Counted from the first letter of the stretch, positions 30,193 to 40,789 are shown. The stretch: DNA of 64,000 bases from Streptomyces sp. NBC_00154 (GCF_026342835.1 NZ_JAPEMI010000001.1:1370501-1434500), one strand, 5' to 3'. Numbers and translations: made by a program. Notes: generated by a model from the letters alone, not told the origin.

Positions 30193-31119
30193 TCAGCCCT
30201 TGGTGAGGATGGAGCGGGCGAAGAACAGCAGGTTGGCCGGCTTCTCCGCGAGACGGCGCATGAAGTAGCCGTACCAGTCGGTGCCGTACGCGGTGTAGAC
30301 ACGCATCCGGTGGCCCTCGGCCGCGAGCCGGATGTGCTCGTCGCTGCGGATCCCGTAGAGCATCTGGAACTCGTACTCGTCCAGTTTGCGCCCGGCCTTG
30401 CGGGCGAGCTCCTGCGCGATGGCGATGAGCCTCGGGTCGTGGGACCCGATCATCGGGTAGCCCTCGCCCTCCATGAGCGTCTTCAGGATGCGGACGTACG
30501 CCTTGTCGATCTCGGCCTTGTCCTGGTACGCCACGGAGGCGGGCTCCTTGTAGGCGCCCTTCACGATGCGGACGCGGCTGCCGGCGGCGGCGAGGCGGCG
30601 GGCGTCGTCCTCGGTGCGGAACAGGTAGGCCTGGATGACGCAGCCGGTCTGCGGGAAGTCCTTCCGCAGCTCCTCGTGGATGGCGAACATCGAGTCGAGG
30701 GTGGTGTGGTCCTCGGCGTCCAGGGTGACCGTGGTGCCGATCGCGGCCGCGGCCTCGACGACCGGGCGGACGTTGGCGAGCGCCATCTCGTGGCCGCCCT
30801 CCAGGGCCTGGCCGAACATCGAAAGCTTGATGGACATCTCGGCCCTGGTGCCCAGGCCGAGGTCCTTCAGGCGGTCGATCAGCTCCAGGTACGCGTCGCG
30901 CGCGGCGGTGGCCTGCTCGGGCGTCGTGATGTCCTCGCCGACGACGTCGAGGGTGACCTCGAGGCCCTTCCCGGTGGCGTCCTTGATGATCGGGACAACC
31001 TGCTCGACCGTCTCGCCGGCGATGAACCGGTCGACGACCTGCTTGGTCCCCGGAGCAGCCGAAATGAAACGGCGCATCTTGTCACTGCGCGACGCAGCGA
31101 GGATCACGGGAGCCAGCAC
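30193..31119 (-). CDS. putA: Proline dehydrogenase
   Basis: 308 residues, the length of monofunctional PRODH. The FAD barrel shows LDAEDHTTLD, RIVKGAYKEPASVAYQDK, IGSHDPRLIA, YEFQMLYGIR and MRVYTAYGTDWYGYFMRRLAE. It oxidises proline to P5C at the membrane. The start is GTG at 31119, with GGAGGTG just upstream; the open frame further upstream crosses the promoter. It is divergent from the PucR-type regulator, and a 16-base palindrome lies between them. Proline dehydrogenase genes activated by PucR-type PutR are known in streptomycetes and Bacillus. Confidence 0.93.
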   Translation of the reverse strand: MLAPVILAASRSDKMRRFISAAPGTKQVVDRFIAGETVEQVVPIIKDATGKGLEVTLDVVGEDITTPEQATAARDAYLELIDRLKDLGLGTRAEMSIKLSMFGQALEGGHEMALANVRPVVEAAAAIGTTVTLDAEDHTTLDSMFAIHEELRKDFPQTGCVIQAYLFRTEDDARRLAAAGSRVRIVKGAYKEPASVAYQDKAEIDKAYVRILKTLMEGEGYPMIGSHDPRLIAIAQELARKAGRKLDEYEFQMLYGIRSDEHIRLAAEGHRMRVYTAYGTDWYGYFMRRLAEKPANLLFFARSILTKG

Positions 31120-31265
31120 GGGGCACCTCCAACGGAAAGATATGAACGAGGGCCGTACCGGCAGGAACTGAATCAGACCGGTACAGCACGGAGAACCACC
31201 GTGAAATCTAAGGATCCCTCCGATCATGTGCCATCGACAGCTGTCACGCATCCATGCCCTGGATC

Positions 31266-31281
31266 TCAGACATATGTCTGA
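31266..31281. promoter_or_regulatory. Palindromic operator between putA and pucR-type gene
   Basis: TCAGACATATGTCTGA is a perfect 16-base palindrome, 147 bases from the proline dehydrogenase start and 20 bases before the regulator start. It is the best candidate binding site for the divergent PucR-family regulator. Confidence 0.65.
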
Positions 31282-31301
31282 AGGGGTGGGAGAATGGCCG
31301 G

Positions 31302-32489
31302 GTGAAGGGCGATTACCAGGAGCTGGTCGACGAGATCTCCGCGCTGCTCGGCGCCCCCGCGACACTGGAGAACCGGGACTTCGGCCTGGTCGCCTTCGGG
31401 GCGCACGACAGCGACGACGACACGGCGATGGACCCGGTCCGCACCCGATCGATCCTCACTCGTCGCTCCACACCCGCGGTCCGCGCCTGGTTCGAGGGCT
31501 TCGGCATCGCCCGCGCCACCGGCCCGGTCCGCATCCCCGCCGCCCCGGAGGCCGGGGTGTTCCGCGGCCGGATCTGCCTGCCGGTACGCCATCGGGGCGT
31601 CGTGCTCGGCTACGTCTGGCTGCTCGACACGGAACCCGGGCCGACCGACGGACAGCTGATCGCGGCGATGGACGTGGCGGCCAGGATCGGGGCACTGCTC
31701 TCCGACGAGGCGCGGGCCGGCACGGATCTGTCCCGGGAGTTCGGCGCGGTACTGACGGCCGGCCGCGGCTGGCAGCGCGACATGGCGGTGGCCGCGCTGC
31801 GGGAGGCGCTGGGCCCGGACTCGGACGGGCTGCACACGGTGGTCTGTGTGACCCCGTGGCCGGACGAGACCCCGTCGGCCCGTACGGTGCCGTCCGCGGC
31901 AGCGCTGTCCACCGTCCCGTCACCGGCGGGGGCGGGCACCCTGTCGCTGGCCGCACTGATCCGGCTGCGCTCCCCCGACGTACTGGACCCGGCGACGGCG
32001 GCGGCGGACCGGCTGCGCACCACCGCGGGACGGACCGCCACGGCCGGGGTCGCGGTCCCGCGCCGGGGCCTGCCGGAGCTGGCCGCGGCCTGGCACGAGG
32101 CCTCGGCGGCGGCCCGCGCGGCGGCAGCGGAGTCGCGCTTCGGCCCGGTTGCCGACTGGTCGGCCATCGGCCCGTACCGCCTGCTGACCGCGCTCCCCCC
32201 GACGGCGGACACCACCCCGGACCCCGCGGTGCGCCCCCTGCTCACCCCGCCGCACACGAACCTGGCCCGCACCGCCGAGGTGTTCCTCGACTGCGCGGGT
32301 CAGGCGAGCCGCACGGCGGCCGAACTCGGCATCCACCGCCAGACGCTGTACTACCGGCTGTCCCGGGTCGAGCAGCTCACCGGTCTGGACCTGAACGACG
32401 GCGAGGACCGGCTGCTGCTGCACTTGGCACTGAAGAGGGCTCGGCTCCAGGGGGGACAGGGCATCCTCGGCGGACATCCCCTGGGGTGA
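31302..32489 (+). CDS. PucR-family transcriptional activator of proline catabolism
   Basis: 395 residues from GTG at 31302. The C-terminal helix-turn-helix ([25 protein letters not shown], near 335-365) is the PucR HTH_30 type. A GAF-like or GGDEF-like middle is followed by an Ala/Pro-rich segment. Divergence from the proline dehydrogenase/P5C dehydrogenase operon matches PutR regulators that activate it in the presence of proline. Translation could also begin at an upstream ATG at 31254, but the palindrome lies there, so the GTG is preferred. Confidence 0.88.
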   Translation: MKGDYQELVDEISALLGAPATLENRDFGLVAFGAHDSDDDTAMDPVRTRSILTRRSTPAVRAWFEGFGIARATGPVRIPAAPEAGVFRGRICLPVRHRGVVLGYVWLLDTEPGPTDGQLIAAMDVAARIGALLSDEARAGTDLSREFGAVLTAGRGWQRDMAVAALREALGPDSDGLHTVVCVTPWPDETPSARTVPSAAALSTVPSPAGAGTLSLAALIRLRSPDVLDPATAAADRLRTTAGRTATAGVAVPRRGLPELAAAWHEASAAARAAAAESRFGPVADWSAIGPYRLLTALPPTADTTPDPAVRPLLTPPHTNLARTAEVFLDCAGQASRTAAELGIHRQTLYYRLSRVEQLTGLDLNDGEDRLLLHLALKRARLQGGQGILGGHPLG

Positions 32490-32508
32490 GGCCGGAGAGC
32501 GGCGCCGT

Positions 32509-32991
32509 TCAGTGGGCCGCCCGCTCGTCCGTGCCCGCCACCTTCGCGGTGCTCAGAGCGATGCGGTTCCAGGTGTTGATCGTGAAGATCAGGGCCAGCA
32601 GTCCGGCCAGCTCGGGCTCGTCGAAGTGGGCCGCCGCGCGGGCGTAGACGTCGTCCGGGACGCCGCCGCGGGAGACCAGGGTGACGGCCTCGGTGAGCGC
32701 GAGTGCTGCCTGTTCCTTCTCCGTGAAGAAGTGGGCGGCCTCCGGCCAGACGGCGACCATGTGCAGCCGCTCCTCGCTCTCACCCGCCTTGCGGGCGTCC
32801 GTGGTGTGCATGTGCAGGCAGTACGCGCACCCGTTGAGCTGGGAGGACCGGATCTGGACCAGTTCGACGAGCGCAGGGTCCAGGCCCTGCCGCGCGGCGG
32901 CGTCGAAGCCGATGAGGGCCTTGAACGCCTTCGGGGCGGCCTTGGCGAAGTTGACTCGGGCGGTTCGGGTGACTGCTTCGCTGTTCGTCAT
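32509..32991 (-). CDS. Alkylhydroperoxidase AhpD-family protein
   Basis: 160 residues. The AhpD/carboxymuconolactone decarboxylase fold is indicated by QIRSSQLNGCAYCLHMHTTDA, with the redox CxxC and the following His, and by NTWNRIALST. It is likely to reduce peroxides or act as a general thiol oxidoreductase. ATG at 32991; the in-frame extension to 33051 crosses the promoter of the divergent MocR gene. It is 47 bases from that gene, so it is likely under its control. Confidence 0.88.
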   Translation of the reverse strand: MTNSEAVTRTARVNFAKAAPKAFKALIGFDAAARQGLDPALVELVQIRSSQLNGCAYCLHMHTTDARKAGESEERLHMVAVWPEAAHFFTEKEQAALALTEAVTLVSRGGVPDDVYARAAAHFDEPELAGLLALIFTINTWNRIALSTAKVAGTDERAAH

Positions 32992-33032
32992 GATCACTAC
33001 GCTACGGAGTCGGGCGACCTCGCGTAGGGTGC

Positions 33033-33048
33033 ATTCCGATGTCGGAAT
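33033..33048. promoter_or_regulatory. Inverted repeat over the MocR start codon
   Basis: ATTCCGA-TG-TCGGAAT: two perfect seven-base arms. It covers the ATG (33039-33041) of the MocR gene and lies in the divergent promoter of the AhpD-like gene. It probably binds the MocR protein and blocks its own expression. Confidence 0.6.
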
Positions 33049-34463
33049 CATGGGTCAATTCGGCGGAGCGGATCGGCAGCGACCTGCTGCTGGAGCTGGC
33101 TGGACCGGGCAGCCGCCGGTCCGTTCTCATCCGCGCGCTGCGCGACGCGGTCCGGGCGGGACGGCTGCCGCCCGGCACCCGGCTGCCGCCCTACCGCTCG
33201 CTCGCCGCCGACCTCGGCCTGGCCCGTAACACCGTCGCCGACGCCTATGCCGAACTGGTCGCCGAGGGCTGGCTGACCGCCCGTCAGGGGTCCGGCACCC
33301 GGGTCGCGCACCGCGCCGCTGCCGCCGCCCCTGCCCGGATCCCGAAGAAGACGCCGTCCCGCCCGGCCACGCCCGTGCACAACCTTCGTCAAGGACAGCC
33401 GGACGCCGCGTCCTTCCCCCGTACCGCATGGCTCGCGGCCTCGCGCCGCGCCGTGAACGGCGCGCCGAACGACGCCTTCGGCCCCGGGGATCCACAGGGT
33501 CGCATCGAGCTGCGCCGCGCGCTGTCCGGCTATCTGGCGCGCGTCCGCGGGGTGCGCTGCTCCCCCGAACGGATCGTGATCTGCTCCGGCTTCGCGCACG
33601 CCCTTCGGCTGCTGTTCGGCGGCGGCGTGCTGCGCGGCCCGCTGGCGGTGGAGTCGTACGGGCTCGCTTTCCACCGTTCGCTGCTGGTCGCCGCCGGGGT
33701 CCGCACGGTCCCGCTGGCGATCGACGAACACGGGGCCCGCACCGGTGAGTTGACCGGACTGCCGGGCGTACGGAGTGTGCTGCTCACCCCGGCCCACCAG
33801 TTCCCGACGGGCGGTCCACTGCACCCGGAGCGGCGTGCGGCCGTGGTCGACTGGGCTCGTACCCGCGGCGGGCTGGTCCTGGAGGACGACTACGACGGGG
33901 AGTTCCGTTACGACCGTGAGCCGGTGGGCGCCGTCCAGGGCCTCGATCCGGACCGGGTCGTCCACCTCGGCTCCGTCAGCAAGAGCCTCTCCCCCGCCAT
34001 TCGCCTGGGCTGGATGGTGCTGCCCGAGCACCTCGTCGGCGCCGTGCTGGCCGCCAAGGGGGAACGCGAGGGCTGGGCGAGCGTCCTGGACCAGCTCGCG
34101 CTCGCCGACTTCATCGAATCCGGCCACTACGACCGGCACATCCGCCGGATGCGGCAGCGCTACCGGCGCCGCCGTGACCAGCTCGTCGCCGCCCTGGCCG
34201 CACACGCCCCGCACATCACGCCCACCGGCATCGCCGCCGGACTGCACGCCGTCCTGCGGCTACCGCCCGGCACCGAACGCTCCACCGTCAAGGCCGCCGC
34301 CTGGCAGGGCCTCGGCCTGGACCCGCTCGCCGACTTCCGTCATCCGGCCGCCACCATGCGCGCCGAGGACGGCCTGGTCGTGGGCTATGCGACGCCGCCG
34401 GACCATGCGTACGGCGCGGCCCTGGAGGCGCTGTGCCGGGCCTTGCCACCGCCCGGCGCCTGA
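33039..34463 (+). CDS. MocR-type regulator (GntR HTH fused to class I aminotransferase)
   Basis: 474 residues. Residues of about 25-90 are a GntR winged helix (LPPYRSLAADLGLARNTVADAYAELVAEGWL). From about 115 the protein is an aminotransferase-like domain with the PLP Lys in GSVSKSLSPAIRLGWM, plus VLEDDYDGEFRYDREP. MocR proteins sense PLP or amino compounds, and PdxR members regulate vitamin B6 synthesis. Here the divergent neighbour is an AhpD-like protein, so a different target is likely. The palindrome over its start codon points to autoregulation. Confidence 0.9.
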   Translation: MSESWVNSAERIGSDLLLELAGPGSRRSVLIRALRDAVRAGRLPPGTRLPPYRSLAADLGLARNTVADAYAELVAEGWLTARQGSGTRVAHRAAAAAPARIPKKTPSRPATPVHNLRQGQPDAASFPRTAWLAASRRAVNGAPNDAFGPGDPQGRIELRRALSGYLARVRGVRCSPERIVICSGFAHALRLLFGGGVLRGPLAVESYGLAFHRSLLVAAGVRTVPLAIDEHGARTGELTGLPGVRSVLLTPAHQFPTGGPLHPERRAAVVDWARTRGGLVLEDDYDGEFRYDREPVGAVQGLDPDRVVHLGSVSKSLSPAIRLGWMVLPEHLVGAVLAAKGEREGWASVLDQLALADFIESGHYDRHIRRMRQRYRRRRDQLVAALAAHAPHITPTGIAAGLHAVLRLPPGTERSTVKAAAWQGLGLDPLADFRHPAATMRAEDGLVVGYATPPDHAYGAALEALCRALPPPGA

Positions 34464-34538
34464 CCACCGGGCGGGCACTGCCACATCTCAGCCCCTCCGG
34501 CGATGGACGACACAGCGTGGCCGCGGCCACGCAATCGC

Positions 34539-35126
34539 CTACGACACCCGCCCCTCGAGCACCGCCTTCAGCCCGTCCGTCAGGTCCTGCGCCGACGGCG
34601 CCGAGTCGCGGTCGATCATCCACTGCACCATCACGCCTGCCAGCAGCGCCTGGCAGAACAGCCCGGCGACCCGCGCCCGCTCCGGGTCGGTCTCCGGGTC
34701 GATGCCCAGCATGTTCTCGGCGAGCCCGTCCCGGCCTTCACGCTGCGGGCCCGCCAGGGCCTTCTGCAGCTCGGGGTCGGAGTCGACCCGGGACACGACC
34801 TCCATCTGGAGTTGCCAGACGGCACGTGTCCGTTCGTAGCTGCCGATCACCCGCTCCCACACGTCGCGGAACTGGTCGAGAGGCGCCTGGGGGGAACCGT
34901 CGCCGTTCCCGGTCCCGTCCGGCTGCTTGGTGAGCAACTCGCCCCACTCCTCCGTCACCTTGAGGAAGGCGAGATTGAGCAGGGCCTCCTTGGAACCGTA
35001 GTGGTAACCGATGGAGGCGAGGTTGGTGCCGGAGGCCGCGACGATGTCGCGTGCCGTCGTCCGGGCGTACCCCTTCTCCAGCAGGCAGCGCTTGGCGCCT
35101 TCGAGCAGATCCTCACGGTGTCCCAT
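34539..35126 (-). CDS. TetR-family transcriptional regulator
   Basis: 195 residues. The N-terminal helix-turn-helix is GHREDLLEGAKRCLLEKGYARTTARDIVAASGTNLASIGYHYGSKEAL. The ligand domain is all-helical. ATG at 35126. It is transcribed alone and converges with the MocR gene. No adjacent target is obvious on the other side; an inverted repeat 22 bases upstream suggests autoregulation. Confidence 0.88.
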   Translation of the reverse strand: MGHREDLLEGAKRCLLEKGYARTTARDIVAASGTNLASIGYHYGSKEALLNLAFLKVTEEWGELLTKQPDGTGNGDGSPQAPLDQFRDVWERVIGSYERTRAVWQLQMEVVSRVDSDPELQKALAGPQREGRDGLAENMLGIDPETDPERARVAGLFCQALLAGVMVQWMIDRDSAPSAQDLTDGLKAVLEGRVS

Positions 35127-35148
35127 GAAAGCAGCGTACCCGGCATGC

Positions 35149-35173
35149 AGACGTTTGTGTAAGACGCACGTCT
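35149..35173. promoter_or_regulatory. Inverted repeat upstream of a TetR gene
   Basis: AGACGT and ACGTCT, 13 bases apart, lie just upstream of the TetR start. A possible operator. Confidence 0.4.
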
Positions 35174-35209
35174 ACATTCCGGGTACACCGGCCCGCACAG
35201 GGTTTGGGA

Positions 35210-36802
35210 TCAGTCGCTGAGGTTCACCGAGCGGGCCGAGGTCGCGCCGATCTCCTCGGCGATCTCGCTCAGGACCGCTGCCGGGACGTCGTCGTCGACG
35301 GTGAGGACGACCAGCGCCTCGCCGCCCGCGGCCGCCCGCGAGACCTGCATGCCGGCGATGTTGAGACCGGCCTCGCCGAGAATCTTGCCGACCGCGCCGA
35401 CGACACCGGGACGGTCCTCGTACCGCAGGACGACCATGTGGTCGGCGAGCGCCAGGTCCACATCGTGCTCGCCGATCGCGACGATCTTCTGGAGGTGCTT
35501 GGGGCCGGCCAGCGTGCCGGAGACCGCGACCTCCTCGCCGCTCGCCAGCGTGCCGCGGACCGTCACCACATTGCGGTGGTCCGGCGACTCGGAGCTGGTG
35601 GTGAGGCGGACCTCGACACCGCGCTCCTGCGCGAAGAGCGGGGCATTGACGTAGGACACCGTCTCGTCGACGACGTCCTCGAAGACGCCCTTGAGCGCGG
35701 AGAGTTCGAGCACCTTGACGTCGTGCTGGGTGATCTCGCCGTACACCTCGACATCGAGGCGGGCCGCGACCTCGCCCGCGAGCGCGGTGAAGATCCGGCC
35801 GAGCTTCTCGGCGAGCGGCAGGCCGGGACGTACGTCCTCGGCGATGACGCCGCCCTGCACGTTGACCGCGTCCGGCACGAGTTCACCGGCGAGCGCGAGG
35901 CGGACGGACTTGGCGACCGCGATGCCCGCCTTCTCCTGCGCCTCGTCGGTGGAGGCGCCGAGGTGCGGGGTGCAGACGACCTGGTCGAACTGGAACAGCG
36001 GGGAGTCCGTGCAGGGCTCCTTCGCGTACACGTCGAGACCGGCGCCGGCGACGCGGCCCTCCTTGAGGGCGGAGGCGAGCGCCTCCTCGTCGACGATGCC
36101 GCCGCGCGCGGCGTTGACGATCCGCACCGAGGGCTTCACCTTGTGCAGCGCCTCGTCGCCGATCAGGCCGAGCGTCTCGGGGGTCTTCGGCAGGTGCACG
36201 GTGATGAAGTCGGAGACTTCCAGCAGCTCGTCCAGCGTGAGGAGCTTGACGCCCATCTGCGCGGCGCGGGCCGGCTGCACATAGGGGTCGTACGCGACGA
36301 TCTTCATACCGAAGGCCGACATGCGCTGCGCGACCAGCACGCCGATACGGCCGAGGCCGACGACACCGAGGGTCTTCTCGCTCAGCTCGACGCCGGTGTA
36401 CTTGGAGCGCTTCCACTCGCCGTTCTTGAGGGCGGTGTTGGCCTGCGGGATGTTGCGCGCGGTGGCGACGAGCAGACCGCAGGCCAGTTCGGCGGCGGTG
36501 ACGATGTTGGACGTCGGGGCGTTGACGACCATCACGCCGGCCTTGGTGGCCGCGGAGACGTCGACGTTGTCGAGACCGACGCCCGCGCGGGCGACGACCT
36601 TCAGCTTCTTCGCGGCGGCGACGGCCTCGGCATCGACCTTGGTGGCGGAGCGCACCAGGATGGCGTCGACATCGGCGATCGCGGGGAGGAGTTCGGCGCG
36701 GTCCGCGCCGTTGCAGTGCCGGATGTCGAAATCCGGCCCCAGGGCGTCAACCGTGGCAGGCGACAGCTCTTCAGCGATGAGTACGACAGGTTTCGAGCTC
36801 AC
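35210..36802 (-). CDS. serA: D-3-phosphoglycerate dehydrogenase
   Basis: 530 residues, the long type with an extra allosteric (ASB) domain and a C-terminal ACT domain, as in Mycobacterium. NAD-binding VVGLGRIGVLVAQRM, the catalytic NAARGGIVDEEAL and CTPHLGASTDEAQ are present, and the ACT domain is near residues 455-530. It opens serine synthesis and is probably inhibited by serine. GTG at 36802 (VSSKPVVLIAEE) has GAGGA five bases upstream; GTG at 36814 is possible. It is transcribed after ilvC on the same strand, with a terminator between them. Confidence 0.95.
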   Translation of the reverse strand: MSSKPVVLIAEELSPATVDALGPDFDIRHCNGADRAELLPAIADVDAILVRSATKVDAEAVAAAKKLKVVARAGVGLDNVDVSAATKAGVMVVNAPTSNIVTAAELACGLLVATARNIPQANTALKNGEWKRSKYTGVELSEKTLGVVGLGRIGVLVAQRMSAFGMKIVAYDPYVQPARAAQMGVKLLTLDELLEVSDFITVHLPKTPETLGLIGDEALHKVKPSVRIVNAARGGIVDEEALASALKEGRVAGAGLDVYAKEPCTDSPLFQFDQVVCTPHLGASTDEAQEKAGIAVAKSVRLALAGELVPDAVNVQGGVIAEDVRPGLPLAEKLGRIFTALAGEVAARLDVEVYGEITQHDVKVLELSALKGVFEDVVDETVSYVNAPLFAQERGVEVRLTTSSESPDHRNVVTVRGTLASGEEVAVSGTLAGPKHLQKIVAIGEHDVDLALADHMVVLRYEDRPGVVGAVGKILGEAGLNIAGMQVSRAAAGGEALVVLTVDDDVPAAVLSEIAEEIGATSARSVNLSD

Positions 36803-36925
36803 GTGAGTCCTCACAAGTCCAGTGCGGACGGCCGTCCCGACGGCCGCAGGCGGTGGAGGGGCTTGCCGCGTGGAAGACGCACGACACTGTGGGCCTGACG
36901 CGTGTATGTGTGGAGAAGTGTAGTC

Positions 36926-36941
36926 ATGCGCGAGTGCGCAT
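36926..36941. promoter_or_regulatory. Inverted repeat in the serA promoter region
   Basis: ATGCGC-GAGT-GCGCAT, a perfect 6-4-6 repeat 124 bases upstream of serA. On the minus strand it is followed by TACACT, a possible -10 box; no clear -35 box is seen. Confidence 0.4.
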
Positions 36942-37032
36942 TCTGCGCCCCGATGGAAGGATCACCCACATGGGGCTGGACGACTTGTACACACGTACGG
37001 CGCCGCCTTCTTCCAGCGGTGATGCGGATGCG

Positions 37033-37064
37033 CCGCGGGGCGGGTCCGAAGACCCGCCCCGCGG
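37033..37064 (-). terminator. Terminator of ilvC
   Basis: A perfect 14-base stem (CCGCGGGGCGGGTC with GACCCGCCCCGCGG) with a CGAA loop, nine bases after the ilvC stop. Confidence 0.85.
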
Positions 37065-37072
37065 CTGAGGAC

Positions 37073-38131
<1,059 letters not shown>

Positions 38132-38176
38132 TTACGTTTTCGGGTCTCGCCATACGAGCGGCGAGAGGGGTGGCGG

Positions 38177-38704
38177 CTAGGCCGTACGGTCGAGGGCGCG
38201 CAGCGAACGGTCGGTGATCGAGCGCGCGCCGCGCCCTATGGCGATGGTGCCGGACTGGACGAGCTCCTTGATGCCGTACTGCTCGAGCATCTTGAGCATG
38301 GCCTCCAGCTTGTCGGCGCCGCCGGTCGCCTCGATCGTGACGGCGTCCGGGGACACGTCCACGGTCTTGGCGCGGAACAGCTTGACGATCTCGACGATCT
38401 GGGAGCGGGTCTCGTTGTCGGCGCGGACCTTCACCAGGACGAGCTCACGCTGGATCGCAGCGGACGGCTCGAGTTCGACGATCTTCAGTACGTTGATCAG
38501 CTTGTTGAGCTGCTTGGTCACCTGCTCGAGGGGCAGGTCCTCGACACCCACGACGATGGTGATGCGCGAGATGTCGGGGTGCTCGGTGGTACCGACCGCG
38601 AGCGAGTCGATGTTGAAGCCGCGTCGGGAGAACAGGGCCGTGATCCGGGCGAGGACACCGGGCTTGTTCTCGACCAGGACGGAGAGCGTGTGCTTGGTGG
38701 ACAT
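38177..38704 (-). CDS. ilvN: Acetolactate synthase small subunit
   Basis: 175 residues. The N-terminal ACT domain (TLSVLVENKPGVLARITALFSRRGFNI) binds valine and the C-terminal domain activates the catalytic subunit. ATG at 38704, 22 bases after ilvB. It gives feedback control to acetolactate synthase. Confidence 0.95.
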   Translation of the reverse strand: MSTKHTLSVLVENKPGVLARITALFSRRGFNIDSLAVGTTEHPDISRITIVVGVEDLPLEQVTKQLNKLINVLKIVELEPSAAIQRELVLVKVRADNETRSQIVEIVKLFRAKTVDVSPDAVTIEATGGADKLEAMLKMLEQYGIKELVQSGTIAIGRGARSITDRSLRALDRTA

Positions 38705-38726
38705 GGAGTCGGTCTCTCTCTGTCTC

Positions 38727-40577
38727 TCAGTCGTCTTCGTTGTCGCCGAAGTCGGGGCGGACGCCACGGGCGGCCATGACCTCGTCGTTGGAGGTGCCGG
38801 CGGCGACCATCGGCCACACCATGGCGTCCTCGTGGACGATGAAGTCGATGACGACCGGGCGGTCGTTGATCGCGTTGGCCTCCGCGATGACCTTGTCCAG
38901 ATCGGCCGGGTCCTCGCAGCGGATCGCGTAGCAGCCCATGGCCTCGGACAGCTTGACGAAGTCCGGCACGCGGGTGCCCTTCGCCGGGGCGCCCTCGGTG
39001 TCGGCGCCGGAGTGCAGCACGGTGTGGGAGTACCGCTGGTTGTAGAACAGGGTCTGCCACTGGCGGACCATCCCGAGCGCGCCGTTGTTGATGATCGCGA
39101 CCTTGATCGGGATGTTGTTGAGCGCGCAGGTGGTGAGTTCCTGATTGGTCATCTGGAAGCAGCCGTCGCCGTCGATCGCCCAGACCGTACGGTCCGGCAT
39201 GCCGGCCTTGGCGCCCATCGCGGCCGGGACCGCGTAACCCATCGTTCCGGCGCCGCCGGAGTTCAGCCAGGTGGCGGGCTGCTCGTACTGGATGAAGTGC
39301 GAGGCCCACATCTGGTGCTGGCCGACGCCCGCCGCGAAGATCGTGTTCTCGGGGGCGAGCTCGCCGATGCGCTGGATGACCTGCTGCGGGGAGAGGCTGC
39401 CGTCCTCGGGGAGGTCGTAGCCGACCGGGTAGGTGTCGCGCCAGCGGTTGAGGTCCTTCCACCAGGCGGAGTAGTCGCCGGTGTGTCCCTCGGTGTGCTC
39501 GGCCTGGACGGCCTGGACGAGGTCGGCGATGACCTCGCGGGCGTCACCGACGATCGGCACGTCGGCGGTGCGGTTCTTGCCGATCTCCGCCGGGTCGATG
39601 TCGGCGTGGACGATCTTGGCGTACGGGGCGAAGCTGTCCAGCTTGCCGGTGACGCGGTCGTCGAAGCGGGCTCCGAGGGCGACGATCAGGTCGGCCTTCT
39701 GCAGCGCGGTGACGGCGGTGACCGAACCGTGCATGCCCGGCATTCCCACGTGCAGCGGGTGGCTGTCGGGGAACGAACCGAGCGCCATCAGAGTGGTGGT
39801 GACGGGCGCTCCGGTGAGCTCGGCGAGGACCTTCAGCTCGGCAGTCGCCCCGGCCTTCATGACGCCGCCGCCGACGTACAGCACCGGCCGCTTGGCCTGG
39901 GTGATGAGCTTGGCGGCCTCACGGATCTGCTTGGCGTGCGGCTTGGTGACCGGGCGGTAGCCGGGCAGGTCCTGGGTCGGCGGCCAGCTGAACGTGGTCT
40001 GCGCCTGCAGGGCGTCCTTGGCGATGTCGACGAGGACGGGGCCCGGACGGCCGGTGGAGGCGATGTGGAAGGCCTCGGCGATCGTGTGCGGGATGTCCTC
40101 GGCTCGGGTGACCAGGAAGTTGTGCTTGGTGACCGGCATCGTGATGCCGCAGATGTCGGCTTCCTGGAAGGCGTCCGTGCCGATCGCCTTGGAGGCCACC
40201 TGGCCGGTGATCGCGACCAGCGGGACGGAGTCCATGTGCGCGTCGGCGATCGGGGTGACCAGGTTGGTCGCGCCCGGACCGGAGGTGGCCATGCAGACAC
40301 CGACCTTGCCGGTGGCCTGCGCGTAGCCGGTGGCGGCGTGTCCGGCGCCCTGCTCGTGACGGACCAGCACATGACGGACCCGGGTGGAGTCCATCATCGG
40401 GTCGTACGCCGGAAGGATGGCGCCGCCGGGAATGCCGAATACCGTGTCGGCCCCCACCTCCTCAAGAGACCGGATGAGGGACTGCGCACCCGTGACGTGC
40501 TCAACGGTGGCGGAGGACGATCCGCCGTTACGGGCCCGCGGCTGGGGATGATGGGCCCCGGTGGCCTGCTCGGTCAT
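38727..40577 (-). CDS. ilvB: Acetolactate synthase large subunit
   Basis: 616 residues from ATG at 40577, which has AGAAGAG seven bases upstream; ATG at 40583 is too near that site. The TPP enzyme motifs are [13 protein letters not shown] with the catalytic Glu nearby, GDARE and the TPP/Mg site [19 protein letters not shown]. It joins two pyruvates, or pyruvate and 2-oxobutyrate, on the way to Val, Leu and Ile. It heads the ilvBNC genes behind a leader peptide and attenuator. Confidence 0.95.
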   Translation of the reverse strand: MTEQATGAHHPQPRARNGGSSSATVEHVTGAQSLIRSLEEVGADTVFGIPGGAILPAYDPMMDSTRVRHVLVRHEQGAGHAATGYAQATGKVGVCMATSGPGATNLVTPIADAHMDSVPLVAITGQVASKAIGTDAFQEADICGITMPVTKHNFLVTRAEDIPHTIAEAFHIASTGRPGPVLVDIAKDALQAQTTFSWPPTQDLPGYRPVTKPHAKQIREAAKLITQAKRPVLYVGGGVMKAGATAELKVLAELTGAPVTTTLMALGSFPDSHPLHVGMPGMHGSVTAVTALQKADLIVALGARFDDRVTGKLDSFAPYAKIVHADIDPAEIGKNRTADVPIVGDAREVIADLVQAVQAEHTEGHTGDYSAWWKDLNRWRDTYPVGYDLPEDGSLSPQQVIQRIGELAPENTIFAAGVGQHQMWASHFIQYEQPATWLNSGGAGTMGYAVPAAMGAKAGMPDRTVWAIDGDGCFQMTNQELTTCALNNIPIKVAIINNGALGMVRQWQTLFYNQRYSHTVLHSGADTEGAPAKGTRVPDFVKLSEAMGCYAIRCEDPADLDKVIAEANAINDRPVVIDFIVHEDAMVWPMVAAGTSNDEVMAARGVRPDFGDNEDD

Positions 40578-40635
40578 CGGCATTCTCTTCTCGAAGCTGA
40601 GGGTTTTTGCGGGGTTTTGAGGTGTGCCAGTGCAA

Positions 40636-40670
40636 CAAAAAACCCCTCGTGCCGTGAGGCAAGCGAGGGG
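40636..40670 (-). terminator. ilvB leader attenuator
   Basis: On the minus strand CCCCTCG pairs with CGAGGGG around an inner TGCC/GGCA stem, followed by a six-U run. It lies after the leader peptide and before ilvB, with an alternative GCAGAGT/ACTCTGC hairpin (about 40689-40713) between. This is a classical attenuator. Confidence 0.85.
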
Positions 40671-40714
40671 AGCGCGCCGGTGCGGTCTGCAGAGTGTCAA
40701 CGAGGGACTCTGCT

Positions 40715-40756
40715 TCAGCCGACGCGCTTTCCAAGTACGAGAATTCGGGTGCGCAT
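40715..40756 (-). CDS. ilvL: ilvB leader peptide
   Basis: 13 residues, [13 protein letters not shown], with Ile, Leu, Val, Leu and Val codons (ATT CTC GTA CTT ... GTC). GAGGG sits eight bases before the ATG. Ribosome stalling at these codons when branched-chain charged tRNAs are low would prevent the terminator and allow ilvBNC expression. This leader matches the known streptomycete ilvB leader. Confidence 0.85.
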   Translation of the reverse strand: MRTRILVLGKRVG

Positions 40757-40789
40757 GGCATTGACCCTCTCTCCGACGCGCACAGCGTG

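Noticed and set aside
28474..31281. Plus-strand open frame of 935 codons
   Set aside because: It spans two proline-catabolism genes, both clearly coding on the minus strand; a shadow.
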